59,388 nucleotides of DNA from the NCBI GenBank assembly GCA_937916515.1, contig CALFSX010000259.1, positions 1 to 59,388 of the forward strand, read 5' to 3'. Position numbers and translations under genes: made by a program. Source of the DNA: an uncultured Planctomycetaceae bacterium (GTDB taxonomy: Bacteria > Planctomycetota > Planctomycetia > Planctomycetales > Planctomycetaceae). The notes under the pieces are model-generated. The model ran no database searches. It was not told the DNA's origin and worked only from the letters and a program-made list of their open reading frames with translations. How positions within the stretch are numbered: the stretch's first letter is position 1; each line of letters opens with the position of its first letter. Positions 42,986 to 52,513 of the stretch are shown piece by piece.

Positions 42986-45900
42986 GAGTCATCGCCTCAT
43001 CAAGATTGAATAACAGACTTGCCACTGTCATCCACGCCGCAGTGGTCGGCGCGCGTTCATCAGACGCTGGTGATTGTTGCCCGACGGTTGTATACCGAAC
43101 GGCTTCTGCGACGTGGTGTTTGTAGTAGTTAGAGCCGTGAGACCAAACGGCGTGCAACTTGTCGACTTCTGATTCCGTCAATCGCCGCGAGAGAACTCGA
43201 ACGGCCATTGATTGCAGTGATTCCTCAAACTGCGGTCCGGTTGCTGGAATGCCGTCTGCCAGAGCCCGCGACGCTTCCAGCATGGTGATGTCGTTCATCA
43301 GCGTTAACGCGTGCAGCGGTGTGTTGGTGCGGCGAATGCCGACTTCGCAGACTCGGCGTTGAGCACTATCGAACAGAAACGTGGGAGCACTGCTGCGACG
43401 CCAAAACGCGTACACCGTGCGACGATACTGCGACGGTCCCAAACTTGGCTGATAGTCGAATCGCCCCATCGTGATTTCTGCCCACACGCCTTCCGGCTGA
43501 TAAGGTTTGTGCGGCGGGCCGCCGACCGCAGGATTCAGCAAGCCGGAAATTCGCAACGCGTTGTCGTGAATCATCCACGCCGGCAAGCGGTATCGCGGCG
43601 ATCGCGCCAGCAGCCGGTTTTCAGGATCGCGTTCAAGCAGATCGGCGGAAGTCATGCTGCTTTGACGGTATGTTTTGCTGTTGACGATCAGTCGAATGAT
43701 GTGCTGCAGATTCCAGTCGTTTTCGATCAGTTCAACGGCCAGCCAATCCAGCAATTTGGGATGCGTCGGCAGTTCGCCCTGCAAACCAAAATCTTCCGAC
43801 GTTCGCACCAGTCCCTGGCCGAACATCAATTGCCACAAGTGATTCACAACCACGCGAGCCGTCAGGGGATTTTTTGAATCGACGATCCACTGTGCCAGGT
43901 CGAGTCGCGTTTTGGCTTTGTCGGCCGGCCATTTCAAAACGCTCGGTAACACGCTTGGCGGGACAACATCGCCCTTCGCATCCCACACGCCTCGCACCAG
44001 CACGTGCGTGTCGCGCGGCTTTGGTTTTTCCGCCAGCACCATCACTTGGCGAGGCTTCTGTTCTGCTTGAAGTTCTGATAGCTGCCGTTTCGCGTTCGCC
44101 AGACGAGTGGCCATTTGCTGATAGGTTTCATCGCCCAGCAGGTGTTGATTCAGCAATCGCTGTCGCAGTTTGCTGTCTGGTTGACCGCCGCCTTCTGTTG
44201 TGCGAATGAGTTCCGCGATGGGCGAATCTCCGTCGACACGACGAACCGTTTCCCCCAGTTCTGATGCCAGCGAAATTCGAAACCGCCCGATGTTGGCATC
44301 CCCGTGAGTCGACCGGTGTCGCAAAACGATAACCAGTTGATCGCCCGGTTCAACTTCCCACGGCTCGGTCAGAGCATAAACGCCGACGTGCGGTTCGATG
44401 ACTTCCGCGCCTTCCGTCGTCCAGCCATCTCGCGCGTCATCGTTCAGGGTTTTGCCAATTGGCCCGTAGCGACTGTCCCACGTTGTCTTGCGTTTGCTGT
44501 CGGCTTCGAGGTCCGCGACAACAGCGGCGATTTCCAGTTGAGTTTCCGACGGACTGCCTTGACGACGCCCCAGCGGCCTCACGCTTGTCAAGGTAAATTC
44601 GCCGTTGCCACTGCGAGTGAAGCGTTCGGCGACGTGCGAAGAATGCGGGAACACTTCGATGCGAAACCCTGTCACGCGGCCCATGGATTCTTTAACCGGA
44701 AGAATAACTCGATAGTCGTCTTGCCTAGGATTTGGTCCGTGAGTCTGAACCGTTTGATCCGGTTCAACGCGAAACAATGTTCCGTCGCTGCTGACGACTC
44801 GCGGCTGCGGCGTCCACCACACCTGATGGTCTGTCGACTTTGCGGCCAGAGTTTTCTGCAGCCAACCTTCGAACCGTTGCTCGGCCCGTTGTCGTTCTGC
44901 CGCTTCTTCGGTCTGACACTGTTCAACAAACGCTGACATCTCGTCAATACGTTCGGCAACCGCTGGCGACTTATATTGCAGATAAGGTTTCGCCGACAGG
45001 CCCGCCTTGCCGTCTTCGTCGATACTGTTGAAGAAGGCGGCCATCGAATAATAATCGTGCTGCGAAATCGGATCGAACTTGTGCGAATGACACTGCACGC
45101 AACCCAGCGTTAGTCCCAGCCAAACCGTGCCCGTTGTGTTGACGCGGTCGATGACGTAATCGATGCGTGATTCTTCCGGATCACGACCGCCTTCACCATT
45201 CGTCATGTGATTGCGATGAAAACACGTCGCCAGTTTTTGATCGTCAGTCGCATTCGGCAGCAGGTCACCGGCGAACTGTTCGATGGTAAAATCCTTAAAC
45301 GACTTGTTGTCCTGAAACTGCTGAATCACCCAGTCACGCCACGGCCAGTTTTGGCGAGTTGCATCCTGCTGGAACCCATCCGAATCAGAATACCTGGCCG
45401 CATCCAGCCACCACATCGCCATTCGTTCGGCATAGTGCGGCGACTTCAGCAAACGATCGATGGCCGCCTGCCACGCGGCGTTCGAACCATCGCCAAACGC
45501 TTTCACGTCATCGGGCGTCGGGGACTGTCCGGTCAAATCAAATGTCAGACGACGCAGTTGAGTGTGCGGTGCAGCGGGAGCACTCAGGTGCATCCCTTCG
45601 TCAGCCAGTCGTTCTGCGATAAACGCGTCAATCGGATGAGCGTTGGTATCCGGAACGTCGGGCTTCGTCAACGTTTCAAACGACCAGTGCCTGCCCCACT
45701 TCGCTCCGCCCAGAATCCATTTTTGAATCGCTTCGCGTTCTTTCTTAGTTAGCGGCTTGCGATGCGAATCCGGAGGCGGCATTAACTCGTCCGGGTCTTC
45801 CGAAATGATGCGATTCCAGATCTCACTGTCTTGCAGCTTGCGTGGAACAATGGCCGCGTAGTCGCCGCGATCAGCCTTGGCGGCGTCTTCCAGATCCAGA

Positions 45901-46121
45901 CGTAGGTCGGCTTCGCGGTGACTATCGTCCGGACCATGACAATGAAAACAACGATCCGACAACACGGGCAAAACATCGCGAGAAAACGAGACGTCATCTG
46001 CGCGCAACGTGATGCTGAACAATCCCACGCCAACAGCCAACGCGCAGCGCACTGGGATCATGCGTGTAATCGTATTTCGCAATACGGCTGAGATAGTGCT
46101 TCGATTCAGCGGATTGGCCAT
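42978..46121 (-). CDS. PSCyt1/DUF1549/DUF1553 surface cytochrome protein, second pair
   Basis: This protein of about 1,047 residues has a signal peptide (RCALAVGVGLFSITLRA) and an N-terminal planctomycete cytochrome C domain with CFHCHGPDD. The DUF1549 region has WWLDAARYSDSDGFQ and a second haem-like motif CVQCHSHKFDPIS. The DUF1553 region has ARVVVNHLWQLMFGQG and ALTLMNDITMLEASR. Unlike the protein at 32646 it lacks the FESG beta module. I chose ATG 46121 (MANPLNRS) because further upstream the frame overlaps the divergent regulator and carries no signal. Start of a coupled two-gene operon; function as electron-transfer surface protein in glycan use is inferred. Confidence 0.86.
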   Translation of the reverse strand: MANPLNRSTISAVLRNTITRMIPVRCALAVGVGLFSITLRADDVSFSRDVLPVLSDRCFHCHGPDDSHREADLRLDLEDAAKADRGDYAAIVPRKLQDSEIWNRIISEDPDELMPPPDSHRKPLTKKEREAIQKWILGGAKWGRHWSFETLTKPDVPDTNAHPIDAFIAERLADEGMHLSAPAAPHTQLRRLTFDLTGQSPTPDDVKAFGDGSNAAWQAAIDRLLKSPHYAERMAMWWLDAARYSDSDGFQQDATRQNWPWRDWVIQQFQDNKSFKDFTIEQFAGDLLPNATDDQKLATCFHRNHMTNGEGGRDPEESRIDYVIDRVNTTGTVWLGLTLGCVQCHSHKFDPISQHDYYSMAAFFNSIDEDGKAGLSAKPYLQYKSPAVAERIDEMSAFVEQCQTEEAAERQRAEQRFEGWLQKTLAAKSTDHQVWWTPQPRVVSSDGTLFRVEPDQTVQTHGPNPRQDDYRVILPVKESMGRVTGFRIEVFPHSSHVAERFTRSGNGEFTLTSVRPLGRRQGSPSETQLEIAAVVADLEADSKRKTTWDSRYGPIGKTLNDDARDGWTTEGAEVIEPHVGVYALTEPWEVEPGDQLVIVLRHRSTHGDANIGRFRISLASELGETVRRVDGDSPIAELIRTTEGGGQPDSKLRQRLLNQHLLGDETYQQMATRLANAKRQLSELQAEQKPRQVMVLAEKPKPRDTHVLVRGVWDAKGDVVPPSVLPSVLKWPADKAKTRLDLAQWIVDSKNPLTARVVVNHLWQLMFGQGLVRTSEDFGLQGELPTHPKLLDWLAVELIENDWNLQHIIRLIVNSKTYRQSSMTSADLLERDPENRLLARSPRYRLPAWMIHDNALRISGLLNPAVGGPPHKPYQPEGVWAEITMGRFDYQPSLGPSQYRRTVYAFWRRSSAPTFLFDSAQRRVCEVGIRRTNTPLHALTLMNDITMLEASRALADGIPATGPQFEESLQSMAVRVLSRRLTESEVDKLHAVWSHGSNYYKHHVAEAVRYTTVGQQSPASDERAPTTAAWMTVASLLFNLDEAMTRE

Positions 46122-46248
46122 GTTCTTGATAGTCCCTGATGAACTCATTCGGAAAGTTATCCCCGATAGGTTTTCTGACTTGGCTATTGTACAACAGGCA
46201 AGTGCTAAAGTCTTGGACGGCAGGCTGAACTCCTGGTACGATTTGACC

Positions 46249-47000
46249 ATGGCCGAAGAATCACCGCAAGACTTCCAAAATGCCTTCTTCGCCGGCAATC
46301 CGCTGGCCGAATCCGTGATTGCGTTGTTCGATTCTCTGCCTCAGACCTATTTCTACGCCAAAGACACACAAAGTCGGTTCGTGAAAGTGAATCGCCAGTT
46401 CCTCGAAAACCACGGTCTAAACGAAGAAACACAGGCCCTTGGGAAAACGGATCACGACTTTCACCCGCCGCTCATACTAAGGCGTACATCAGCGAAGATC
46501 GTCGAGTCATGGCGAGTCGTAAGCCGTTGCTCGGTCAGGTGTGGCTTGTGCTGCATCGACGAACCGTACCTCGCTGGTACGTTTCTACCAAGACACCGTT
46601 GTTTAATGCGGCTGGGGAAGTCATTGGGCTGGCGGGAGCCATGTATCGCATCGAGCAGCAGGCAGAACTGACGCAGTATCTGCAGGAATTATTGCCGGTC
46701 GCTCAATACATCGAACGCCACTATGCCGAACCAATTTCCATGACCGAAATGGCCAGTCTGGCGGGCCTATCAACGACGCACTTCAATCGTCGCTTCCGCC
46801 AGTTACTGCGACTGACGCCGACCGAGTATCTACGATCCGTCCGCATTCAGGCGGCTCAGGCTTTGCTGACAACATCATCCCGCACACTGGCCGAAATCGC
46901 AGTCGAAGTCGGCTTCACCGACCAAAGCCACCTCACTCGCCGCTTCCGCAAAGTCACCGGCATGACCCCCGCCGCCTGGAGAAAACGCTTCGTCCGCTAG
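46249..47000 (+). pseudogene. PAS-AraC regulator broken by a frameshift
   Basis: The first fragment (46249 to about 46470) starts MAEESPQDFQNAFFAGN and holds most of a PAS domain (LPQTYFYAKDTQSRFVKVN, LGKTDHDFHPP). It then changes frame around 46468-46487; the second fragment (46509-47000 as a frame) continues with the end of the PAS domain (RWYVSTKTPLFNAAGEVIG) and an AraC HTH (SMTEMASLAGLSTTHFNRR, then LAEIAVEVGFTDQSHLTRR). Both halves together match a single ~250-residue PAS-AraC regulator. The second frame, read back, gives AYISEDRRVMASRK just after the break. It is divergent from the DUF1553-DUF1501 operon. The break may be a sequencing error. Confidence 0.75.
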
Positions 47001-47073
47001 CCTGCAACAACACCAGAGTCGATCAAGCTCAGGTACACTTTGTAAACAAAGCTATCGGATCTGAAGTCGTTAA

Positions 47074-48366
47074 CTATTCCACAGCGAGACGTTGCTTCAG
47101 CACATTCATCGTTTCTTTCTGGCGTTGCAATATGACTGAGCGAGCGATTTCGGTTTTTGCTTTCGCGGCTTTGAAGTTCCTGGCCATGGCGACGACGGCG
47201 TCGGGAACTTTCGCGGCTTCGGAATCGATGTCGAGATCGAACAGCCAGTCACCCAGGCCGATGTTTCGCCACATGATGCCTTTGCTGGTCTGTTCCTGGA
47301 AGCGACAAACGATGGCCGGGATGCCGTTTCCTACCGCCATAATCGGTGAGTGCATTTCACTGCCGAACAAACCGGCGCTGCGAACGTAAACGCTGAGTGC
47401 CTCATCGGTCAGCCAGAAATTCTTTCGCCAGACAACTCGATCTTTGACGTCATCCGGCAGCCGGTCGTACAGCATTTCTTTGCCGACGGCCATCTGAGTC
47501 ATGTCTTCGGGGCACAGCAGCACTTTCAAGTCCGTTTCGCGAACCACGCGGATGATCGCTTCGCGAATCGGAGCGTGATCGTGTTCCTTCATCGCTTCGT
47601 TGCGCGCCTGGCGCGTGTCATCTTTCACCCGTTTGTCACCGGGGATTGTCCAGTACGGCGTGAATCGCAGGCGGGACAGGCAACACAGAAACTTGCCATC
47701 CTTCAGGTCGTTCGCCTTAAGGAACGCTGTCGCGGCATCGTCGTTGCGAAGATCACAAGCGAAGGCTCCGTCGGGACCGAATTCCATGATGGGTGAGGCC
47801 ACGCCTTGTTGTTTCGCATAATCAAGCGATACGGAGTCTCGAAAGTAGACGAATTGGGCCCTGGACAACAGCTCCGTCGTCCCGTTGGAAAAGAAGCTTC
47901 CGTGCGTGATGCCATACACTCCGAACGGCTTGCCCGTATGTTTAACAAATGCCGCCACATCTTTCGCCGCGACCAGCGATGGCCCGGAACCGTGCAGCAG
48001 AAAATCGGTCCACTCAATTGCTTTTGCCAATTCTTTGTTCGACGCCGATCCATCATTGCGAATCGAGCCCTTCACAATTGTCAGCTTCGGAAACCGCCGA
48101 TGTTCCATGGCGGCCACTTCGTTAGTGAGATTGCCGGACGCCCACAGAATAACTTCCGCTTCGGGAATGTGCTGTTCAAGCAACGCCAACACTCCCGGCG
48201 TGTGAGCAATGTCCCCAATGTTCACGCACTGCCAGGAAGAGCGCAGCAAAATTCGAGGCTTACGTTTTTCGTCGGCCGCTCGCAATGTCTGCGACAGGCC
48301 CACCACTGTACTGGCGGCTGCTGCAGTTGCGGCCACAGTTTGCTGAAGAAATTTTCGCCTGTCCAT
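47074..48366 (-). CDS. Exported polysaccharide pyruvyl transferase-like protein
   Basis: This 430-residue protein matches the polysaccharide pyruvyl transferase family. It begins with a Tat-type signal (MDRRKFLQQTVAATAAAAS). The fold's landmarks are ILLRSSWQCVNIGDIAHTPGVLALLEQ (family pattern NxGD), LLHGSGPSLV, GVYGITHG, ALSVYVRSAGLFGSEMHSPIMAVGNGIPAIV, and the helical C-terminus. Characterised members add pyruvate from PEP to sugars in the cytoplasm, and PEP is not expected outside. An exported version therefore probably has another role. The sequence is convergent with the broken regulator. No operon partners. Function uncertain beyond the family. Confidence 0.78.
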   Translation of the reverse strand: MDRRKFLQQTVAATAAAASTVVGLSQTLRAADEKRKPRILLRSSWQCVNIGDIAHTPGVLALLEQHIPEAEVILWASGNLTNEVAAMEHRRFPKLTIVKGSIRNDGSASNKELAKAIEWTDFLLHGSGPSLVAAKDVAAFVKHTGKPFGVYGITHGSFFSNGTTELLSRAQFVYFRDSVSLDYAKQQGVASPIMEFGPDGAFACDLRNDDAATAFLKANDLKDGKFLCCLSRLRFTPYWTIPGDKRVKDDTRQARNEAMKEHDHAPIREAIIRVVRETDLKVLLCPEDMTQMAVGKEMLYDRLPDDVKDRVVWRKNFWLTDEALSVYVRSAGLFGSEMHSPIMAVGNGIPAIVCRFQEQTSKGIMWRNIGLGDWLFDLDIDSEAAKVPDAVVAMARNFKAAKAKTEIARSVILQRQKETMNVLKQRLAVE

Positions 48367-48561
48367 CGCACCAGTTTCTGGCTAAGCCCTGTGAATACAT
48401 AAAGCGGAAGTGTAGCGAAGCTTCGCTTTGATTCCATTCGAGCTGTTTTGGCCAGCCCCGCAGATGCCGCTCGGCGTGTTCGTTCTTTTTCTGAATGGAA
48501 AAGGGCGAGGCTCACGAGACACTTTGGAGGTTGAGGAAAGGGACGTCCAGACTGGTGATAT

Positions 48562-51372
48562 TCAGGCAGGGGAGCTTGCTGGCTTTCGGCCGCCGAAACG
48601 TCGGACCAGTTTTACCAATTCCACCACCGCCACGGGCAGCAGAGAACAGCCAGCGATCACGGCCCAGTCGGCCAATGTCGGTGGAGCTGTATGCAGCACT
48701 CTTTGCAGCAGCGGAAGGTAAACGGCTGCAGCCTGCAGAGCCAGACACAGCGCCACGGCTGCCCACAGCCAACCGTTTGTGAACAGTCTGTCGGTAAACG
48801 CCGATCGATTTTGCGAACGAGCATTGAAGGCGTGAAAGACCTGTGACAGGGCCAGCGTCATGAAGGCCATCGTCGTGGCTGCACGCAAGCCGTCGCCGGA
48901 TGTGCCGTGCCAATGCATTCCAACGGCAAATGCGAACAACGTAACCGCGGTCAACAACACTCCCTGCCAAACGATCAGGCCGATGAATCGTAGAGTCAGC
49001 AGCGATTCCTGCGGATCGCGGGGCGGGCGAGTCATGACATCGGGCGCGGAAGGTTCCAGTGCGAGAGCAAACGCGGGAAAGACATCGGTGACCAGATTCA
49101 GCCATAGAATCTGCAATGCGACCAAGGGCAGGGGCCAGCCAATCATCATTGCGATGAAGACGGTCAGAATTTCAGAAAGGTTGCACGACAGCAGGTAGTG
49201 CAGAAATCGCAGAATGTTTCCGTAGATGATCCGCCCCTGCTGAACGGCACCGACGATGCTGGTGAAATCATCGTCGGTGATTACCATATCGGCGTTTTCT
49301 TTGGCAACTTCGGTTCCGTTAATGCCCATCGCAATGCCGATGTCCGCCTGCTTCAGGGCCGGTGCGTCGTTGACACCGTCGCCCGTCATCGCCACCACGT
49401 GCCCGAGTTCCTGCAGGGCTTCAACGATTCTCAGCTTGTGCTCGGGCGACACGCGAGCAAACACTGCGGCGTCGGCGACAATGTGTTTCCAGCCGTCGGC
49501 ATCAAGATCGGACAGTTCCCGACCGTGCACGGTTTTCAGTGTTCGCCCTTCACGATCGCGGTCTAATCCCAACTGTCGAGCGATCTCGGCAGCCGTCACT
49601 TGTTGATCGCCAGTGATCATGACGGTGCGAATGCCCGCTTCTCGACACGTGGCAATAGCAGCTTTGGCTTCGTCACGCAGAGGATCGGTCATGCCCACCA
49701 GACCGACGAAGGTAAAGTAACGATCGAAATCGGCGTCTGTGTAGTTTTCCGGCAGTTCACGAAAAGCAAGGCCCAGAACTCGCAACGCAGAACCTGCCAG
49801 ATCGTTGTTCGTCTGGACCCAGCCGTTACGGTCATCATCCGTGAGCGGCGTCGTCTGGGCGCCTTGCATCTGCAAATTGGCAGCGGCAAGTACCGTTCCG
49901 GGAGCTCCCTTTACGAATGCGATCGCCGGCCCTTTCGAACTTCGATGGATGGTGACCATGCGTTTGGACGAGCTGTCGAACGGAACTTCTGCAATACGCG
50001 GGAATTCCGCCATCAGCGAATCGCGGCTCATGCCTGCCTTTTCGGCCACCACGATCATTGCGGCTTCGGTCGGATCGCCGAGTACTGTGTCGTGATCGTC
50101 CACGCGTTCGACCTCCGCATCGTTGCACAGCATCCCAATGCGCAGTGCCATCTGAAGTTGTTTGTCAGTGTTGGCGTCGACCGATTTTGGGCCTTCCTGA
50201 AACGTGCCCACGGTAGCGTAGCCTGTGCCGGTGACATCGACACGATGCTGGTTCAGCACATAGACGCTGACCGTCATTTCGTTTTTGGTAAGTGTCCCGG
50301 TCTTATCTGTGCAGATGACCGTGGTAGAGCCCAGTGTTTCCACAGCGGGAAGTCTTCGGACAAGCGCACGTTGCCGGGCCATCCGCTGCATCCCTAAAGC
50401 CAGCGTCATTGTGGCTACGGCGGGAAGACCTTCGGGAACTGCGGCGATGGCAAGCGACACGCCGATTTCCAGCATGTGCCAGAAATCAGTCAGTCCTCGC
50501 AGCCAGCCTGCGAAGACAATGATTCCACACAGGGCCAGAATTATTACCACCAGCAGTCGACTGATTCCGGCCAGCTTTTCTTCCAGCGGAGTCGCTCGGT
50601 CGATCACGTCATCGATCAGCAGCCCAATTTTGCCGACTTCTGTTTTCGCGCCTGTGGCAGAAATTATCAGCTTACCACGTCCGTCGGTGATGGTCGTTCC
50701 CAGAAACGCCATGTTCAGTCGGTCGGCAAGTGCCGCGTCGCCATTGCTGATTGCGTCGGCTGATTTTGTGACGGCATTGGACTCGCCAGTTAGAGCCGAT
50801 TCTTCGATCTGAAGTCTTACAGATTCGACAATTCTGCCATCAGCAGGAACTCGACCTCCCGCAGCAAGCACAACAAGATCTCCCGGTACCAATTCGGCCG
50901 CTGGTATTTCTCGCGCCGTTCCACCACGGATCACCTGAGCAACCGACACCGATTGTTTTTGCAGAGCCGTCAGCGCTTGCTGGGCTTTCCATTCCGTCAG
51001 AAAGCCGATCGCGGCGTTAATCACGATCACAACCAGAATGGCAACGGCCTCAATGTTATCACCCATCGCAAACGCAATCGCCGTGGCCGCCAGCAGCAAC
51101 GCCACAATGAGGCTCAAAAACTGCGATACAAGAATCCGCAGTGTTGACCGCTGCCTGGCTTGAGCCAGAGTATTCGAACCATGCTTCGAGAGTCTGCGAG
51201 ATGCTTCGGCTGCTGTTAAGCCTTGTGAAACATCAGTCTGAAGTCGCTGCACGGCCTGGTCAACCGACAACGCGTGCCACTCGGATAAGGCGGCCTGAGG
51301 ATGATCTTCACCAGAAGACTGCCTTGTTGTGGACTGCTTGTTGTTTGCAGAAGTGGCTGGAGGTTTTGACAT
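48562..51372 (-). CDS. P2A-type cation-transporting ATPase (probably calcium)
   Basis: This 936-residue P-type ATPase exports a divalent cation across the inner membrane. Actuator motif TGES is at 195-198; M4 has PEGLP (313-317); the phosphorylated Asp356 is in CTDKTGTLT; the hinge is MTGDGVNDAPALK. Ligand residues match the SERCA-type calcium site: CNLSEI in M5, NLVTD in M6 and the PEGLP Glu in M4, so calcium (or manganese) is more likely than sodium/potassium. The N-terminal cation_ATPase_N domain (from WHALSVDQAVQRLQTD) and C-terminal helices are complete; no truncation. It shows no operon partner directly; small membrane proteins lie upstream on the same strand. Confidence 0.9.
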   Translation of the reverse strand: MSKPPATSANNKQSTTRQSSGEDHPQAALSEWHALSVDQAVQRLQTDVSQGLTAAEASRRLSKHGSNTLAQARQRSTLRILVSQFLSLIVALLLAATAIAFAMGDNIEAVAILVVIVINAAIGFLTEWKAQQALTALQKQSVSVAQVIRGGTAREIPAAELVPGDLVVLAAGGRVPADGRIVESVRLQIEESALTGESNAVTKSADAISNGDAALADRLNMAFLGTTITDGRGKLIISATGAKTEVGKIGLLIDDVIDRATPLEEKLAGISRLLVVIILALCGIIVFAGWLRGLTDFWHMLEIGVSLAIAAVPEGLPAVATMTLALGMQRMARQRALVRRLPAVETLGSTTVICTDKTGTLTKNEMTVSVYVLNQHRVDVTGTGYATVGTFQEGPKSVDANTDKQLQMALRIGMLCNDAEVERVDDHDTVLGDPTEAAMIVVAEKAGMSRDSLMAEFPRIAEVPFDSSSKRMVTIHRSSKGPAIAFVKGAPGTVLAAANLQMQGAQTTPLTDDDRNGWVQTNNDLAGSALRVLGLAFRELPENYTDADFDRYFTFVGLVGMTDPLRDEAKAAIATCREAGIRTVMITGDQQVTAAEIARQLGLDRDREGRTLKTVHGRELSDLDADGWKHIVADAAVFARVSPEHKLRIVEALQELGHVVAMTGDGVNDAPALKQADIGIAMGINGTEVAKENADMVITDDDFTSIVGAVQQGRIIYGNILRFLHYLLSCNLSEILTVFIAMMIGWPLPLVALQILWLNLVTDVFPAFALALEPSAPDVMTRPPRDPQESLLTLRFIGLIVWQGVLLTAVTLFAFAVGMHWHGTSGDGLRAATTMAFMTLALSQVFHAFNARSQNRSAFTDRLFTNGWLWAAVALCLALQAAAVYLPLLQRVLHTAPPTLADWAVIAGCSLLPVAVVELVKLVRRFGGRKPASSPA

Positions 51373-51536
51373 GGAATCTGTGACACTCGTGACAACGAAA
51401 CCAGAAGCAACCAGTCAGTCCGCAGAAGTTTGCGGGATCGAATTCACGCAGACCTTCGGATGACTCGCGTTAGACTCAGAATGGTCGCGGCTTTAGTTTA
51501 GCGTCACAGCAGAAATGTGCGACGGTGATTGCATTT

Positions 51537-51686
51537 CTAAAGCAGTCGCCGCCCCTGAATTACTCTTGTCAGCACAACTGCGACCGCAGTCAGTAGCAAC
51601 AGGTGGATGAAGCCGCCCATCAGAGTCGATGTCACCATGCCAAGGACCCACAGGATCAGCAGGATTACAAAGATGGTCCAAAGCAT
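51537..51686 (-). CDS. Small lmo0937-type membrane protein (49 aa)
   Basis: This 49-residue protein starts at ATG 51686 and stops at TAG 51537-51539. Residues 1-17 (MLWTIFVILLILWVLGM) and about 27-41 form two hydrophobic helices; the C-terminus is VIQGRRLL. The pattern, two short helices with a WxLG turn, matches the lmo0937/DUF5670 family of small membrane proteins, of unknown function and often stress-associated. AAGG about ten bases upstream could be a ribosome binding site. It lies between the ATPase gene and another small membrane protein gene on the same strand. Confidence 0.75.
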   Translation of the reverse strand: MLWTIFVILLILWVLGMVTSTLMGGFIHLLLLTAVAVVLTRVIQGRRLL

Positions 51687-51771
51687 TGTGGTGGCGCCTT
51701 TATGGGAATTATTTTTGGCAACTTGTGTTCACCGAATTCTAAATGGCACAAGTTAGATCGCGGCTTCACTT

Positions 51772-51981
51772 TCATTGTTCATCGTCCGACGTCTGGGGTT
51801 TAAGTACCTTCTTAACTGATTCGGCATCGTGCTTAACTTTTTCGGTGTCCACGGACAGCTTGACGTCGACGTTGTGACTGACCTCTTCGCGTTCACCAGT
51901 CACGGCAAACCAGCCTCGGTAGAGCCCAACAGCCAGGACAATAATGGCGAACACTGTGATTAGCTGAACGAATTTCTTCAT
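51772..51981 (-). CDS. Small membrane-anchored hypothetical protein (69 aa)
   Basis: From ATG 51981 the protein (MKKFVQLITVFAIIVLAVGLYRGWF) has one N-terminal helix, then a charged, periplasmic-looking tail containing VSHNVDVKLSVDTEKVKHDAESVKKV, which may be a short coiled coil. I recognise no family by name, though small proteins with this pattern are common in planctomycetes. The longer start at 52017 adds only a basic leader; AAGAAG before 51981 supports the shorter form. The gene runs in the same direction as the lmo0937-type gene, 85 bp upstream of it. Confidence 0.6.
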   Translation of the reverse strand: MKKFVQLITVFAIIVLAVGLYRGWFAVTGEREEVSHNVDVKLSVDTEKVKHDAESVKKVLKPQTSDDEQ

Positions 51982-52017
51982 GATCAACTTCTTTGTTAAC
52001 GGCTTAAAATGATTCAC

Positions 52018-52513
52018 GTTTTGTTGTGGGCGATCGTGACTTACGAAAGCCGGACCGCACGATCCATAACGCGTTCACAGCGTCCCCGCGGCAGAACAAT
52101 TCGCTGCGTTTTTCTTGTTCGACGATAGCTGAATCGCACCTTGCTCAGTAGCACCCCAGTTGTCAAAAGTGCTCAACTGAAGCTTGTCGAAATGTCGGCG
52201 TAATGGGTGGCACTGAACTTGAACGAGGTGCGAGAGATGCAGCGGAGTGTCTTTTGCCGGCTTAGGCCAACATCGCCACTTGCATAGCAGGTGCGATCAT
52301 CTTCTCGGTACGGAAGTCTTTAGCTGGACAGGGCCATGTCTGAATGAGCCGCAGGGCGTTAGCCCCGGTTTTCTTTCAGCAATCCGCACTAACCGGGGAA
52401 AACGCCCTGCGGCTGATGTGGGTCGCTGAAACACTGACCTTTTATTGAACCTGACGCTGTTCAGTTAGGATCTGACACTCGGGGACGTTGTCCCATCCTG
52501 TATTGTGCTTTTC
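52018..52513. other. Gap with a long hairpin repeat, no gene
   Basis: No credible gene is present. The main feature is the hairpin at 52347-52414. The rest could contain a promoter for the small membrane protein gene. Confidence 0.4.
52347..52414. repeat. Long GC-rich hairpin repeat
   Basis: Arms AGCCGCAGGGCGTT (52347-52360) and AACGCCCTGCGGCT (52401-52414) pair perfectly over 14 bp. A second stem CCCCGGTT/AACCGGGG (52363-52370, 52391-52398) follows after a 2-base internal loop, closing a 20-base loop. There is no T-run, so it is not a simple terminator. Confidence 0.8.

Noticed and set aside
46122-46298. 59-residue N-terminal extension of the second DUF1553 protein
   Set aside because: It overlaps the divergent PAS-AraC regulator and has no signal peptide; the exported form starts at 46121.
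51493-51681. 62-residue minus-strand frame overlapping the lmo0937-type gene
   Set aside because: The other frame gives a two-helix membrane peptide of known pattern; this one has no signal and no hydrophobic structure.
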